From assembly GCF_033115175.1 (NCBI RefSeq), contig NC_084835.1:26927858-26991857 (forward strand): DNA of 64,000 bases, in the 5' to 3' direction. The DNA comes from Lepus europaeus. Lineage: Eukaryota > Chordata > Mammalia > Lagomorpha > Leporidae. The translations under genes and the position numbers were made by a program. Of this stretch, positions 1-58,129 are shown piece after piece (positions within the stretch are counted from its first letter, which is position 1; the number at the start of each line of letters is the position of its first letter). The notes below the pieces were generated by a model. The model was given only the letters and a program-made list of their open reading frames with translations, was not told the DNA's origin and did not search any database.

Positions 1-317
1 TGTGACAGTGGGTTAAGTTGCCACCTGAGACACCAGCATCCCATATGGGTACTGGTTCAACTCCTGCCTGCTCCACTTCTGATCCATCTCCCTGATAATG
101 CACTGGGGAAGCAGTGGAAGATGGCCCGTGTGCTTGGACCCCTGCCCCCATGTGGGAGACCTGAATGGAGCTCCTGGCTCCTGAGGCTTAGGCCTGACCC
201 AGCCCTGGCCATTGTACCATCTCAAGAGTGAACTAGTAGATGGAAGTTCTCTCTCTGTCCCTCTCTCTCTCTGCGACTATGCCTTTCAAATAAAAATAAA
301 TAAATCTTTAAAAAAAT
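1..317 (+). mobile_element. CSINE, cut by the window start
   Basis: It has the lagomorph C-repeat body (GGTTAAG, GCATCCCATATGGG, GGGAGACCTG) and ends in AAATAAAAATAAATAAATCTTTAAA. The first bases of the tRNA-like head lie outside the window. Confidence 0.9.
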
Positions 318-329
318 AACACAAGCTTT

Positions 330-866
330 CTGAGGAAGACTCAGCAGCACTGGCGTGGAACGTGTTTGCCCGTTCCTGCTCCTCACCCTCACTGTTTGCT
401 CTTGCTGAGGAAAAAGTCGGTCAGGAAGCCGCGCCGCAGCCATGGCTTTTAAAGTCACTGGAAAGACGCCCGTGGAACCAGAGGTGGCCGTTCACCAATT
501 AGGATCACCCTGACCAGCCAGGATGCCAAGGCCCTTGAGAAGGTGTGTGCTGGCTTGATCAGAGGAGCAAAGGAGAAAAATCTGGAAGTGCAAAGACCAA
601 TCTGGATGCCTTCCAAGACACTGCAAATCACCAAAAGAAAAACCCTTTGTGGTGAAGTTTCTAAGACGTGCGATGGGCTCCAGATGAGAACCCATAAGCA
701 GCTCACTGACTTGCACAGTCCTTCTGAGATTACTTCCATCACATGGAGCCAGGAGTAGGCACTGAAGTCACCACTGCAGGTGCCTAGGCCAAACACCTGT
801 TTTAATAAACTGACTACCAGTTCTTTAAACAAACAAACAAACAAACAAACAAAAAACAAAAGCAAC
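330..866 (+). pseudogene. RPS20 processed pseudogene, broken
   Basis: This is a retrocopy of ribosomal protein S20 mRNA. It includes 5' UTR-like sequence (GAGGAAAAAGTCGGTCAGGA region, about 405-440) and an ATG at 442 followed by [19 protein letters not shown] one-base deletion near 498 shifts the frame. The S20 reading then continues as [18 protein letters not shown] and, further on, [18 protein letters not shown] deletion of about 12 nt removes codons after SEI, and a second frameshift near the C-terminus yields a stop. An AATAAA (804-809) and an A-rich (AAAC)n tail to about 866 follow. There are no introns. Weak flanking repeats (ACAAGCTT near 322, ACAAGACTT near 867) may be its target duplication. 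The 5' boundary is uncertain. Confidence 0.9.
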
Positions 867-1356
867 AAGACTTGGACCATAGCGCTGACACAGGGAGCCC
901 CGGCTGCAGCCAGACTCTGCTCCTGCCTAACACCAGTCTCCTTTCACAGAAGATCCAGCCTGTGGAGGGCACTGCAGCCATGTCTCTGCTTCTGGGCCAG
1001 AGGGTTAACTCCCAACACTGAACACACAGCTCTGGAGCGCATGCGCCAGAGGGCAATCACACCCAAAATAAATTCATGAAGTCATAAGTTACTACAGAAG
1101 AAAAATGCTGATCAGAACAAGATCCCAGAAAAAGCATCTAGTTTAAAAGGTTTTCACTTAAAACTGAGACCCCTCACCTGCGTGTCAGTCTGGAGGGACT
1201 GTGGTGGCCACCAGCGGCTCTCACATGTCTCGCCACCCGGGCGACTCTGACTTCCGCTACAGACCAACAGCGGGCTTCTGCTCACCAGACAGGCTCTGCC
1301 CGCAGGACTGTCCCACAGCTGGCCCCGGGGCCACAGGTGACCAAGCAACCCTGAGG
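867..1356. other. RFT1 3' UTR and 3' flank, unique sequence
   Basis: The stretch lies between the RPS20 pseudogene tail and the RFT1 stop codon. Its upper part must be RFT1 3' UTR, but the polyadenylation site is not identifiable. I see no repeat or other gene in it. Confidence 0.5.
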
Positions 1357-48906
<47,550 letters not shown>

Positions 48907-49080
48907 GGGCCTCGGCCCCTCGGTTCGAGCACCAGGAAACAGCGCCGCCAACCAGCTTCGTCGCAAGAAGATGGCGTCACGGAGAGACTCGCTCGTTGAT
49001 TGGTGACTTTGAGACGACGGGGGCGGGACACGGAAGTCCCGATCCTGTAAGCGGGCTCTGTCAGTGCGCCTGCGCTGTAG
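48907..49080 (-). promoter_or_regulatory. RFT1: RFT1 5' UTR and proximal promoter, TATA-less, GC-rich
   Basis: Immediately upstream of the ATG the DNA is CpG-rich and has no TATA box. Visible motifs are a YY1-like AAGATGGCG at 48968-48976, an inverted CCAAT box (GATTGGT on plus) at 48998-49004, a GC box (GGGGGCGGG) around 49018-49026 and an ETS-like CGGAAGT at about 49031-49037. This combination is typical of housekeeping promoters. The transcription start cannot be placed exactly; the YY1-like motif suggests it is near 48965-48980. The CpG richness extends into intron 1 to about 48720. Confidence 0.7.
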
Positions 49081-50100
49081 GTTCTTCTCCCTTCTCATTT
49101 GATGATGTGTTTCTCACACTTTTCCCAAATGAGTTAAATGTTGTGACCAGTGCTAAGAGACACAATAAAAGTAACCAAAGCCCAACTCACCGACCAAGAA
49201 ACACTTAACCTCTCTGGACTCATCTGCCAAAGGGAAACCAACTCACCAGGGTTTATCCTGAGTCTTGCCTTTGGCCCTGGTTTACAAAAACACAGCCACA
49301 GCCTCTCTGAATTAGGCTGCACAGGAGCTGTCCTCGTGTTACAGAGAAAGACCGGAAGACCGGAAGTTAAACGCAGCATTTTCACACACATGGTTTTGTG
49401 AAATTTCCTAAAGCTCTGAGAATGGAGTCACGTTGTCAAAGCGCGATGAGAGGTGCAGTGATTGTTCCTATTTACACAGCTGGTGACCCCAGCCAGGCTC
49501 CTGCTCCAGCCTGTATGCTAGGAACTGTGAGAGCAGAGGAAGAAGGCACTGGAAAAGCTTTGTGAGGTAGAAGCACCCAATATGCACAATCACTGACAAG
49601 GCGGCACGGGGGTCTTCACTGAGCTCACTCGCGATTCCAGAACCAGGCTACGCTGCGTTCCATAACGTAGAACCAGTATTCCAGCGGGCTGTGCAGAAGA
49701 CGCTGGTGTTACAGACAGAGGAGGGCTGAAAAAGCAAAGAGGACAAAAAGCATACTGTTTGCTTCAAAGTTACTTTCCTCGGAAGCCAGAGAAAGGAAGG
49801 CAGGACAACAGAAAAATAACTGATTGGCTAACATCAGTTACTTCACGTAACCTTTCCTGTGTAAGAATGAAGGCAGAGGGAGCTTGGGGGTGATGCTGAG
49901 TGAAACGAGCCTATTTGTGAGGTTTGGTTGTTGGCATTCTCCTGATAACGGAAGACCACTTAGTTTTCCTCTGATGACATGGAGCTTTAGCATGGCTGAC
50001 CCCACTGTGATTTGTAGTTTGGTCTGTTCAGGCCCAGTGTGGGTGCTTAGTCCAAAACACTGGCCTCCTAGAATGTTCATGCGATATCGATTCTGCAGGT
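49081..50100. other. Intergenic DNA upstream of RFT1
   Basis: It is unique sequence just beyond the promoter. No exon, RNA gene or clear repeat is seen. Confidence 0.4.
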
Positions 50101-50104
50101 CGTA

Positions 50105-50340
50105 GGGAGCCCAGTTCTTTTCTCATCTCTTTTAGGCCTTTCATGGTCTGGCCCCAGCCCACTCTCTGTTCACCTTGCACACGGTCACCTCCCTTTCCCA
50201 GGACACCCTGGGCCCTAGCCACGGGAGCCCTTGCTGGTCCTCAGGCACCATCCTGTTGCCTTTGCTCCTGCCAACCTCTCTGCCCAAAGTGTCTTCCTGC
50301 CAGCACTCCTGTCCTCCCCCCTCCGCCCCCCACCCGCCAA
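50105..50340 (+). mobile_element. L2-like LINE fragment
   Basis: CCTTTCATGGTCTGGCCCCA, CACGGGAGCCCTTGCTGGTC and CCTTTGCTCCTGCC follow the order of the old L2 3' region. The 113-codon ORF is a by-product. Confidence 0.5.
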
Positions 50341-50483
50341 GACCCCACTGTCCTGACCTTCCTGAATATTCCAGTAAGCACCTGCTTTGGACTAAATGTT
50401 TGGGTCCCCTCAAAATACATATGTTACAGCTTGGGAAGGCAACCAGGTCTTCACAGCCCCTGTGATGGGATTAGTGAAGCATG

Positions 50484-50750
50484 AGGGGCAGGCACTTGAC
50501 CCAGTAGGTAGGATGCTGGCTGACACGCCTGCATCCCATGTCGGATTGCCTGGGTTCAATGCCCAGCTCCAGCTCCTGACTTCAGTTCCCTGCTAATGCA
50601 GACTCTGGGAGGCAGCAGCGATGCCTCAGGGGCTTAGATTCCTGCCACCCATGTGGGAGACCTGGATTGAGTTTCCAGCTCCCAGCTTTAGCTCCAGCTC
50701 AGCCCTAGCTGTTGCAGGTACTTGGGGAGTGAACCAGTGGATAGGAACAG

Positions 50751-50788
<38 letters not shown>

Positions 50789-50811
50789 CGCTTCTCAAAT
50801 TTAAAAAAAAA
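50484..50811 (+). mobile_element. CSINE, old subfamily, intergenic
   Basis: It starts GGGGCAGGCACTTGACCC with the CTGGGAGGCAGCAGCGATG core and a (CT)n run. Confidence 0.87.
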
Positions 50812-51146
50812 AATTTTTTTTTGACAGGCAGAGTGGACAGTGAGAGAGAGACAGAGAGAAAGGTCTTCCTTTGCCGTTGGTTCACCCTCCAATGGCCGCC
50901 ACGGTAGCGCACTGCAGCCGGCGCACCACGCTGATCCGATGGCAAGAGCCAGGTGCTTCTCCTGGTCTCCCATGGGGTGCAGGGCCCAAGAACTTGGGCC
51001 ATCCTCCACTGCACTCCCTGGCCACAGCAGAGAGCTGGCCTGGAAGAGGGGCAACCGGGACAGGATCGGTGCCCCGACCGGGACTAGAACCCGGTGTGCC
51101 GGCGCTGCAAGGCGGAGGATTAGCCTAGTGAGCCGCGGCGCCGGCC
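50812..51146 (-). mobile_element. CSINE, CTCTGCCTGTC-tail subfamily, at the tail of the previous copy
   Basis: A near-consensus reverse copy ending GAGCCGCGGCGCCGGCC, inserted in the A-rich tail of the old copy. Confidence 0.93.
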
Positions 51147-51149
51147 AAA

Positions 51150-51509
51150 AAATATTTTTGAAGATGTCTTTATTTATTTGAAAGGTAGAGCAAGAGAGAG
51201 AGAGAGAGAGAAATGGGGAGAGGGAATGGGAGAAAGAGAAACTGATCTTCCATCTGCTGATTTACTCCCCAAATGGACACAATAGGCAGGGCTGAGAAAG
51301 GCTGAATTTGGGAGCCAGGAGCTTCAGCCTGGTCTCCCACATGGGCATAAGGAACCCAGGCACTTGAGCCATCATCCGCTTGTTTCTCAGGTGCATTAGC
51401 AGGAAGCTGGATTGGGAGCAGAGCAGCCAAGACTTCAACTGGTGTTCCAACATAGTATGCCAGCATCACTTTCAGAAGCTTAATCTGCTGTGCCATGCAT
51501 TGCTCCCCC
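51150..51509 (-). mobile_element. CSINE, old subfamily, reverse
   Basis: Reverse tail TTTATTTATTTGAAAGGTAG followed by body, ending GCATTGCTCCCCC. Confidence 0.85.
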
Positions 51510-52140
51510 AAAACAAATTTTTGTGAACAGTTTTTAAGAAAAAAATAATAGTCGTGGGAGATATGATCTCTTTTCTGCTGAGTGCAATAGGAAGGAGGCT
51601 GACTGTGAGCCAGGAAGAGGTAACTCTCCAGGCCCTGGTTTGGCTGGCACTTCAATCTTGATCTTCCAAGAACAGAACAGTGAGAAATACATTTCTGTTG
51701 TCGAAGCCCTTTTATAGTTTGGCCTCAATTTACCTTCTCACCACCTCTGTTCTTCCTCAAAACACTCTAGGCCTTAGCTGTCAGGAGCCCTTACCAGTCT
51801 ACTCTTAAGCAGGCTCGGTCTAGTGGCCTTTGCTGTCTGGTATTTTGCTACAACGGCCTGAGCAGACTGAGATGGTGACCCCTAGACCACTTTGTATCCC
51901 TTTTTAGCTCTCAGAGCAGCCTGCATTGCAGTGAAAAAACTAAAATATGTCAGAAATCTTTGTCTAATCCAAGAAGCTCCAGGAGGATAAGAGTGCAGCT
52001 CACCTGGCTTTGCCTCCCACAGTAGCCACACAGCACATTCCCAGGGCTCCTAGAAATGCCTCCTGCTGCTGGGAGCAGACTGCAGGACCCCAAGTCCATC
52101 CACCCCCAGCGTGTGGAGGCTCAGAAGCAAGCTTTGGAGT
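51510..52140. other. Intergenic DNA
   Basis: TTTTGCTACAACGGCCTGAG at 51842-51861 resembles the end of an old LTR-like repeat; a matching beginning is at 50388-50425 (TGGACTAAATGTTTGGGTCC). One old repeat may be split by the three CSINEs between. Confidence 0.35.
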
Positions 52141-52144
52141 GCCA

Positions 52145-52290
52145 GGCAGACCTGGCCTTAAAGCCTCATTCTGCCACTCACTAACTGGGTGACCTCAGTA
52201 TGTTCATCTGTGGGACTCGGCAGAAATCTCTGTCCTGAAAGGGCAGTCATAAGGATTAGAGCAGATGAATGAGCTTAAATTCAAGTGGAA
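52145..52290 (+). mobile_element. MIR
   Basis: CATTCTGCCACTCACTAACT, GGGTGACCTCAGTATG and AAGGATTAGAGCAGATGAAT fit the plus MIR core. Confidence 0.72.
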
Positions 52291-52744
52291 GGAACACTGA
52301 AAAATAAAACCTTAATAAGTAATAACACTTCACAAAGAGATGAGGCTTTGAAAGGTTGAACCCAGATAAGGCAGTAGAGCTCTTAGAGGGGACAGAGGGG
52401 TGCTGTTCTGGAAGGCAGAGCAGGCTGGACGTGTACCCGGGGGTGTTTTAGAGGGGACTGGAGGATCAAGGTGTTCAGCATAGTGGCTGAGAAGCTCTAT
52501 GAGCTTCTCCTGAGCAGCCTGCCCACCCCCATGGACCACAGCTGGCAGGTGAGGTGGGCACCCACTGGCTCAATCCCCAGTGGGGCAGCCTCAGCCTCCT
52601 CCACCGCTGTCCCTGGAGCAGAAGAGCTCAGAGCTCCTTACGTGCACATACTCCTATGCCCGGGTGTCCATGTGGCTGGTTTGGGAGGGACAATGGGATG
52701 GTTGTGCAGGGGGCAAAGAAGCTGCTTCACTCCCCAGACTGCAT

Positions 52745-52910
52745 CAGGGATGTGCCAGGCTGAAGCCAGGAGCTTCTTCTGGGTCTCCCATTGGGTGACA
52801 GTACCCCAGCACTTGGACCATCTTCCCCTGCCTTCCCAGGCACATCAGCAGGGAGCTGGATCAGATGCGAACCAGCGCTCTGACATGGGATGCTGGCCTC
52901 ACAAACACAG
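52745..52910 (-). mobile_element. CSINE fragment, reverse
   Basis: AGGCTGAAGCCAGGAGCTTC and GGAGCTGGATCAGATGCGAA are reverse CSINE body sequence. Both ends are decayed. Confidence 0.75.
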
Positions 52911-53014
52911 CTTAAAATGCTGGCGCGTCTTCAAAGGTCTTGATTCCTTTAGAAGTAGTGGCACAGATGGGGCGTGGCACACGCTGCAGTCTTGCCTCCA
53001 GGATCCTCAGCTCA

Positions 53015-53665
53015 GGGCTAGCAAGCTCTGGCCCGCTGGCCATAGCCTCTTTTCTATGGCCTGCAAACTAAGAAGAGTTTTTACATTTTTAATGGTTTTT
53101 TAAAACAATCAAAAGACTATTTTATAGCACATGAGGATTATATTAAATTCCAGTGTCGACACCCACAATTAAAGTGCGTGTTGGCGTACGGCCACATCCA
53201 CCCATTTGTTTACATATTGTCAACAGTTACTTTCTTTTTATTAAAAAAATTTATTCATTTATTTGAAAGGCAGAGTTACAGAGAGAGAAGGACAGAGAAA
53301 GAGATATCTTGTATTCGCTGGTTTACTCCCCAAATGGCTGCTATGGCCAGGGCTGCATCAGACATAATTCAAGAGCCTGGAACTCCATTTGGGTCTCCCA
53401 TGTGGGTGGCAGAGGCCCAGGTACTTGGGCCATCTTCCCCTGCTTTCCCAGGCACAATTCAGTAAGCTGAAAGTGAAGCAGCTGGGACTCTAATCTGAGC
53501 TCATATGGGATTCTGCTGTTGCAGGTGGCAGCTTAACAGGCTGCACCACAATGCCTGCCCCAACAGCTACTTTCTTGCTGCTACAGTGGGGGTGGGTTGA
53601 CCCACAAGGCTAAAATGTTTACTTGCTGGCCTTTTGCAGAAAAACTTGGCCAATCCCTGGTGACC
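53015..53665 (+). mobile_element. hAT-type non-autonomous DNA transposon, split by a CSINE
   Basis: 53015-53236 (CTCTGGCCCGCTGGCCATAG, CCCATTTGTTTACATATTGT) and 53577-53665 (GGCTAAAATGTTTACTTGCT, CTGGCCTTTTGCAGAAAAAC) are the two parts of a familiar mammalian hAT repeat. I do not name the subfamily. Confidence 0.7.
53237..53560 (-). mobile_element. CSINE inside a hAT element
   Basis: CAACAGTTACTTTCTT (53221-53236) and CAACAGCTACTTTCTT (53561-53576) are the target duplication. Confidence 0.95.
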
Positions 53666-53669
53666 ACCA

Positions 53670-54290
53670 TTGAGCCCAAGCCCCTGGCAAACACTTCCAT
53701 AGTGAATGAATGGATACATTCATGAGAGTCTTGGAAAGAGTGAATGATGAAGGACCAGGAAAGCAAGACAGACAAGTAAGAAGAGCTCTTTCCTGGGGGG
53801 AGAGGCACCTGGTTTGGGAGGCCAGTGACCCCCTTGGAATATCAGAGTGTAACCAGAGGTCACTAAAGGACCTGTTTTCCCCTGGCTCCCTCCCTCCCTC
53901 CTACCTCCATGCCAGGGAAAGATGAGCCACCTATTTTTTTACAAAGCAGAGGAAGCGCCAGGGCTGGTGTCAAGCCAGGTAGCCTGGCAGAGTAGCCAGG
54001 GCACGGAGTGAGGCTGCCGAAAGGCTAGGAGGCAGGGTCTGAGCTGTGGGCAGCTAGCTGGGGCCCTGGACTTCAGCCTGTGGAGACCGGAGCCCTGGGC
54101 GTGGTCCCACACCCCAGCCACTAGGTGGCAGGGCGTCCTGGCCGAGACACCTGCCCTGCCAAGGCTTCCTGCAGCGCAGAGGCTTTCTATGGGCCTTTAC
54201 CCCATATTGGACTGTGAGGCTGTGCCCCTCACTCAAAAGCCCCAGGGCAGGAGGAAGGGGCTGACACAGTGTGCATGGCTCGAGTCCGTG
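53670..54290. other. Intergenic unique sequence
   Basis: I recognise no gene or repeat here. Confidence 0.4.
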
Positions 54291-54385
54291 TAGGCACTGT
54301 GCCTGGCATATCACTTCCACCACAGTCCCGTGAGATAGACACCATTCATATCCCCATTTCTTCTTTTAATTTATGTACACTTTTT

Positions 54386-54732
54386 AAAAAGATTTATTTA
54401 TTTATTTGAAAGTCAGGTTACACAGAGAGAGGAGAGGCAGAGAGAGAGAGGGAGAGAGAGACAGAGAGAGGTCTTCCATCTGCTGGTTCACTCCCCAAAT
54501 GGCTGCAACGGCCGGAGCTGTGCTGATCCGAAGCCAGGAGCCAGGAGCTTCCTCCAGGTCTCCCACATGGGTGCAGGGTTCCAAGGACTTGGGCCATCTT
54601 CTACTGCTTTCCCAGGCCATAGCAGAGAGCTGGATCAAAAGTGGAGCAGCCAGGTCTCAAACTGGCGCCTACATGGGATGCCGGCACTTCAGGCCAGGGC
54701 ATTAACCCACTGCACCACAGCAACAGCCCCTT
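54386..54732 (-). mobile_element. CSINE, intergenic
   Basis: TGTACACTTTTT repeats at 54374-54385 and 54733-54744. Confidence 0.94.
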
Positions 54733-54796
54733 TGTACACTTTTTTTTTTTTTAAATGAATGATTTTTCTCAAAGATTTATTTTAATTATTTTATTA

Positions 54797-55150
54797 TTTT
54801 TTTAAAATTTTTTTGCCAAGCAGAGATAGACAGTGAGAGAGAGAGAGTTATAGACAGTGAGAGAGAGACAGAGAGAAAGGTTTTGCTTCCGTTGGTTCAC
54901 TCCCTTAATGGCCGCTATGGCCAGTGCTGCGCCAATCCGAAGCCAGGAGCCGGGTAGTTCCTCCCGGTCTCCCATGCAGGTGCAGGGACCCAAACACTTG
55001 GGCCATCCTCCGCTGCCCTCCAAGGCCACAGCAGAGAGCTGGCCTGGAAGAGGAGCAACCGGGACTAGTACCCGGCGCCCCAACTGGGACTAGAACCTGG
55101 GATGTCAGCGCCGCAGGCGGAGGATTAGCCAAGTGAGCCACAGCACGGCC
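54797..55150 (-). mobile_element. CSINE, intergenic, with a duplicated segment
   Basis: The complement of the tail region contains ATAGACAGTGAGAGAGAG twice (about 54827 and 54851), a small tandem duplication. Confidence 0.88.
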
Positions 55151-55152
55151 AT

Positions 55153-55483
55153 GTTTTAATTATTTATTTGAAAGTCAGAATTAGAGCGATAGAAGGAGAA
55201 ACAGGGAAAGAGAGCACAGAGATCTTCTATGCACTGGTTCGCTCCCCAAATGGCCACAACAGCCAGGGATGGGCTAGGCTGAAACCAGGAGCCGAGAGCT
55301 TCTCCTGGATCTCCCACAGGGGTGCACGGACTGAAGCACTTGAACCATCCTTTTCTGTTTTCCCAGATGCATTAGCAGGGAGCTGGCTCTGAAGTGGAAG
55401 AGCCAGGGATGTGAACCAGCACCCATATGAGATGCCAGCGCTGCAGGTGGCAACTTGACCCACTGTGCCACAGTGCCGACCCC
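55153..55483 (-). mobile_element. CSINE, intergenic
   Basis: The third reverse copy in a row, ending CACAGTGCCGACCCC, adjoining the resumed MIR. Confidence 0.9.
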
Positions 55484-55575
55484 TCGTATTCCCACTTCAC
55501 AGATAGGGAAGTGGAGGCTCAGCAAGGCTAAGGGACATGTCTTAGGGCTAGTGAGAGGTAGTGCCAACATTTGGA

Positions 55576-56125
55576 ACAGGCCAAGCGGCTCTCAGTCCCT
55601 CACCCAAGACGAAACCAGAGTGTTTGTTGTTAGTGCTGATTCCCGGGCTCCACCTTGGCATTTCTTATTGGGGAAGGCTGGGGTAGCCTAGGACTCTGCA
55701 CTGACCAGCAACCTGAGGGGTTCTGACACGGAGGGTAAATCTTCAGGCCCCCTCACAAAAGCTGCCTCCTTCCTGGCCTGCAAGAGCAGGCAGAGCAAGT
55801 CCTGAGGTCCACCCCAATGCTGGCCAAGCCCCGGGGGGGACTTGCTCTCGGGGTTGGGCCCGGGGCCTGTGGTCAGGGCAGCAGGGGCTGGAGGCAGTGG
55901 TGCCTTTGTGAAAGCCGTGGGAGAACTCAGTGCCAGGAAGGGTGCACAGAGTAGCCCCAGCTCCCAGGATCTGCCTGCGGGTTGGGGTGAGCCTCAGGGC
56001 CTGGTTTGGCCCGTCTCATCCGAGCAGTGACTCGGTCTCCTCCAAGCAGTGACTGGTGCAGAAAGGAGAGAGGAGCCCAAAAGGGTCACACATCAACATT
56101 GATGGCTTCAATTCAACTCCTCCTG
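55576..56125. other. Intergenic GC-rich unique sequence
   Basis: G-rich around 55830-55910 but not CpG-rich. No exon is supported. Confidence 0.4.
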
Positions 56126-56384
56126 CCGGTTCGGGTCCCGGCTGCACCACTTCCAATCCAGCTCCCTGCTAATGTGCCTGGGGAAGCAGTGAAAGATGGC
56201 TCGATGCCTTGGGCCCTGCCACCTACATGGGAGACCTGGAGGAAGCTCCTGGCTCCTGGATTCAGACCAGTCCAGCTCTGGCTGCTGTGGCCATTTGGGG
56301 AGTGAACCAGCAGATGGAAGACCTTTTTCTCTGTAACTCTTGCCTTTCAAATGAATAAGTAAATAAATCTTTTTGAAAAAAATA
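56126..56384 (+). mobile_element. CSINE, 5'-truncated
   Basis: It begins at GGTTCGGGTCCCGGCTGC (the B-box region) and continues to the AAATAAATC tail. Confidence 0.9.
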
Positions 56385-57160
56385 ATTCAATGTCTCCTAC
56401 CGGTGCCAGCGCTGTTGCTGGGCATTGGAGGGGGACATGGGGACAAGTGAGCCACAGCCACTGTCCTGAGTGCACTCAGGTGCCCTCCTGGGGGAGGACA
56501 CAAGCGTAACGCTAGGCAGGCTGAGCTGGCCAATGTTGGCAAAGGGAACCGGGGTCGGCGCCGTCAGGGAGCTTCCTGCAGGGAAGGGCGAGAGGGCTTG
56601 GTCAGACAGAGGGACAAGCAAGGCCAAGAGGACAACAGTGGCGAAGGCTCGGAGAGGGGAGAGTGCTGAGCCCATTGGACAACCCAGGGTCAGCTGTGGC
56701 TGTGGCCAGTGCTGGGCCGGTGGTCCTGAGATTGGCGAATCCAGGGCAAGGACGTGCATATGTGAATGAATACAAATTCAGGCGCACGTGTTCACATGCA
56801 AGGGGGAGATGGCGAGTGTGTGTTTGCGTGTGTGTGTGTGTGTGCAGGCCTATGTGCCAGTCTGCTTTCAGATCACGAAGTCTGTGTCCCTGGGTATAAA
56901 TAGACATGCTTGAGGGTGTGCGTGTGCATGTGCAAATGCATGGTCACATGCAATGGGTGCTGCATTTGGGGGTTGGAAGGTGACTTTGCCTGCAAGTGTA
57001 CAAATATGGTTGCTAGCCTGTGTCTAGGTTCATGGCTTCATCACAGTAGTGAGGGTCGATATTGTACAGTCTTCACTTTGAGTCAGGCCTCTCAATTCCA
57101 TGCATCACCTCAATAAACCCTACTGTCAACGTAATGATGTGGCTTACAATGATGCACAAC
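56385..57160. other. Intergenic DNA with a short (TG)n run
   Basis: A TG dinucleotide tract lies at about 56815-56844. The rest is unique. Confidence 0.5.
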
Positions 57161-57164
57161 AATC

Positions 57165-57285
57165 CCAAAGAGCCCTTATCCCCATTTTACAGATAGAAAT
57201 GGAGGCTCAGAAAGGTCGAGTGATGAACTCAGCAGGTAGCAGAGCCAGGACTGAGTCCCGACTGGACAGCTTCCTACAAACTGTG
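57165..57285 (-). mobile_element. MIR
   Basis: TTATCCCCATTTTACAGATA and GAGGCTCAGAAAGGTCGAGT are the MIR core in reverse. Confidence 0.8.
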
Positions 57286-57765
57286 TCTTTGCAGTTCACA
57301 GAGGGGCTTGCGAGGAAATGTCTTCGGCACACTCACAGCTGGCCTGCACCTGGCTCTGTCACCCAGGGCTTCTCACAAGCTGGGTGGCAAGGGACAGTCC
57401 CTGGGGCCTGGCTCCTTGGAGCATAGAAAGGTCACACAGAGGTGAAACGAGGCAGCCCTTGTTTATCCAAAACCCAAAGAATTTGGGCCAAAGTCAGCTG
57501 AGCTCCCCAGCTGACTGGGTGCATGCTGTTTGCTGCCCCGAAGTGGGCCGGCCAAGCCTGGGGACCTGCGTGGAGCTGTGGAGTTGAGTGCCAGGGCGCC
57601 CCTCCCTGGGCCCTGGCAGCCTGGGGGCTGCAGCAGCAGCAGCACCTACTCACATTCCTCTCTGTCTGCTGGTGTTGAGCATGGGGCTGTCATGCAAATG
57701 AATAAACAAAAACTGGGTCACACACAGCCGCTTCCTTACCGTCTGGAGAGGGACCTGACGTGTAA
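57286..57765. other. Intergenic unique sequence
   Basis: No feature is recognised. Confidence 0.4.
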
Positions 57766-57769
57766 GCTC

Positions 57770-57910
57770 TGATGCCTCCTGGGCAAGTCGCGGCGGGTCT
57801 CCCAGCCAGTTTCCTCATCTGTACACTAAGAATGCTAATGTGCTTGTCACACGGGCCACGCAAAGAACTCAATGAGGTCGTGCACGTGGAGGCGCCCACA
57901 CACTGCCAGA
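57770..57910 (+). mobile_element. MIR
   Basis: CTGGGCAAGTCGCGGCGGGT and CAGTTTCCTCATCTGTACAC are the MIR core on plus. Confidence 0.78.
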
Positions 57911-58129
57911 CACAGGAGAGTGGACGTGCTCAGCAAGCAGGAGCCGTCGGGGTCCTTCTCATCACGTTTGCACCAGCAGGGATGACATCATTTCTCCCTG
58001 TGACCTGGAAAAAATATTTCGTAATTCTGGGCCTCCCCATCTCACCCCCATTGAGCCGTCTGACCATTCTCTCCCTCCCTCATGCCTCCCCTCCCTTCTT
58101 TCCTCTGTCCCTTCTTTTGTTCTCATTTC

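Larger units (their letters stand above)
54295..55575 (-). mobile_element. MIR split by three CSINEs
   Basis: 54295-54357 (CACTGTGCCTGGCATATCAC, CATATCCCCATTTC) and 55484-55575 (TTCCCACTTCACAGATAGGG, GTGGAGGCTCAGCAAGGC) form one reverse MIR. Confidence 0.7.

Noticed and set aside
442..758. Functional RPS20 gene
   Set aside because: Frameshifts, a 12-nt deletion, absence of introns and an A-rich tail show a dead retrocopy.
52471..53103. 210-codon plus-strand ORF with a possible donor after TGGCAG
   Set aside because: It starts at GTG, runs through a CSINE fragment and into a hAT transposon, and shows no known domain.
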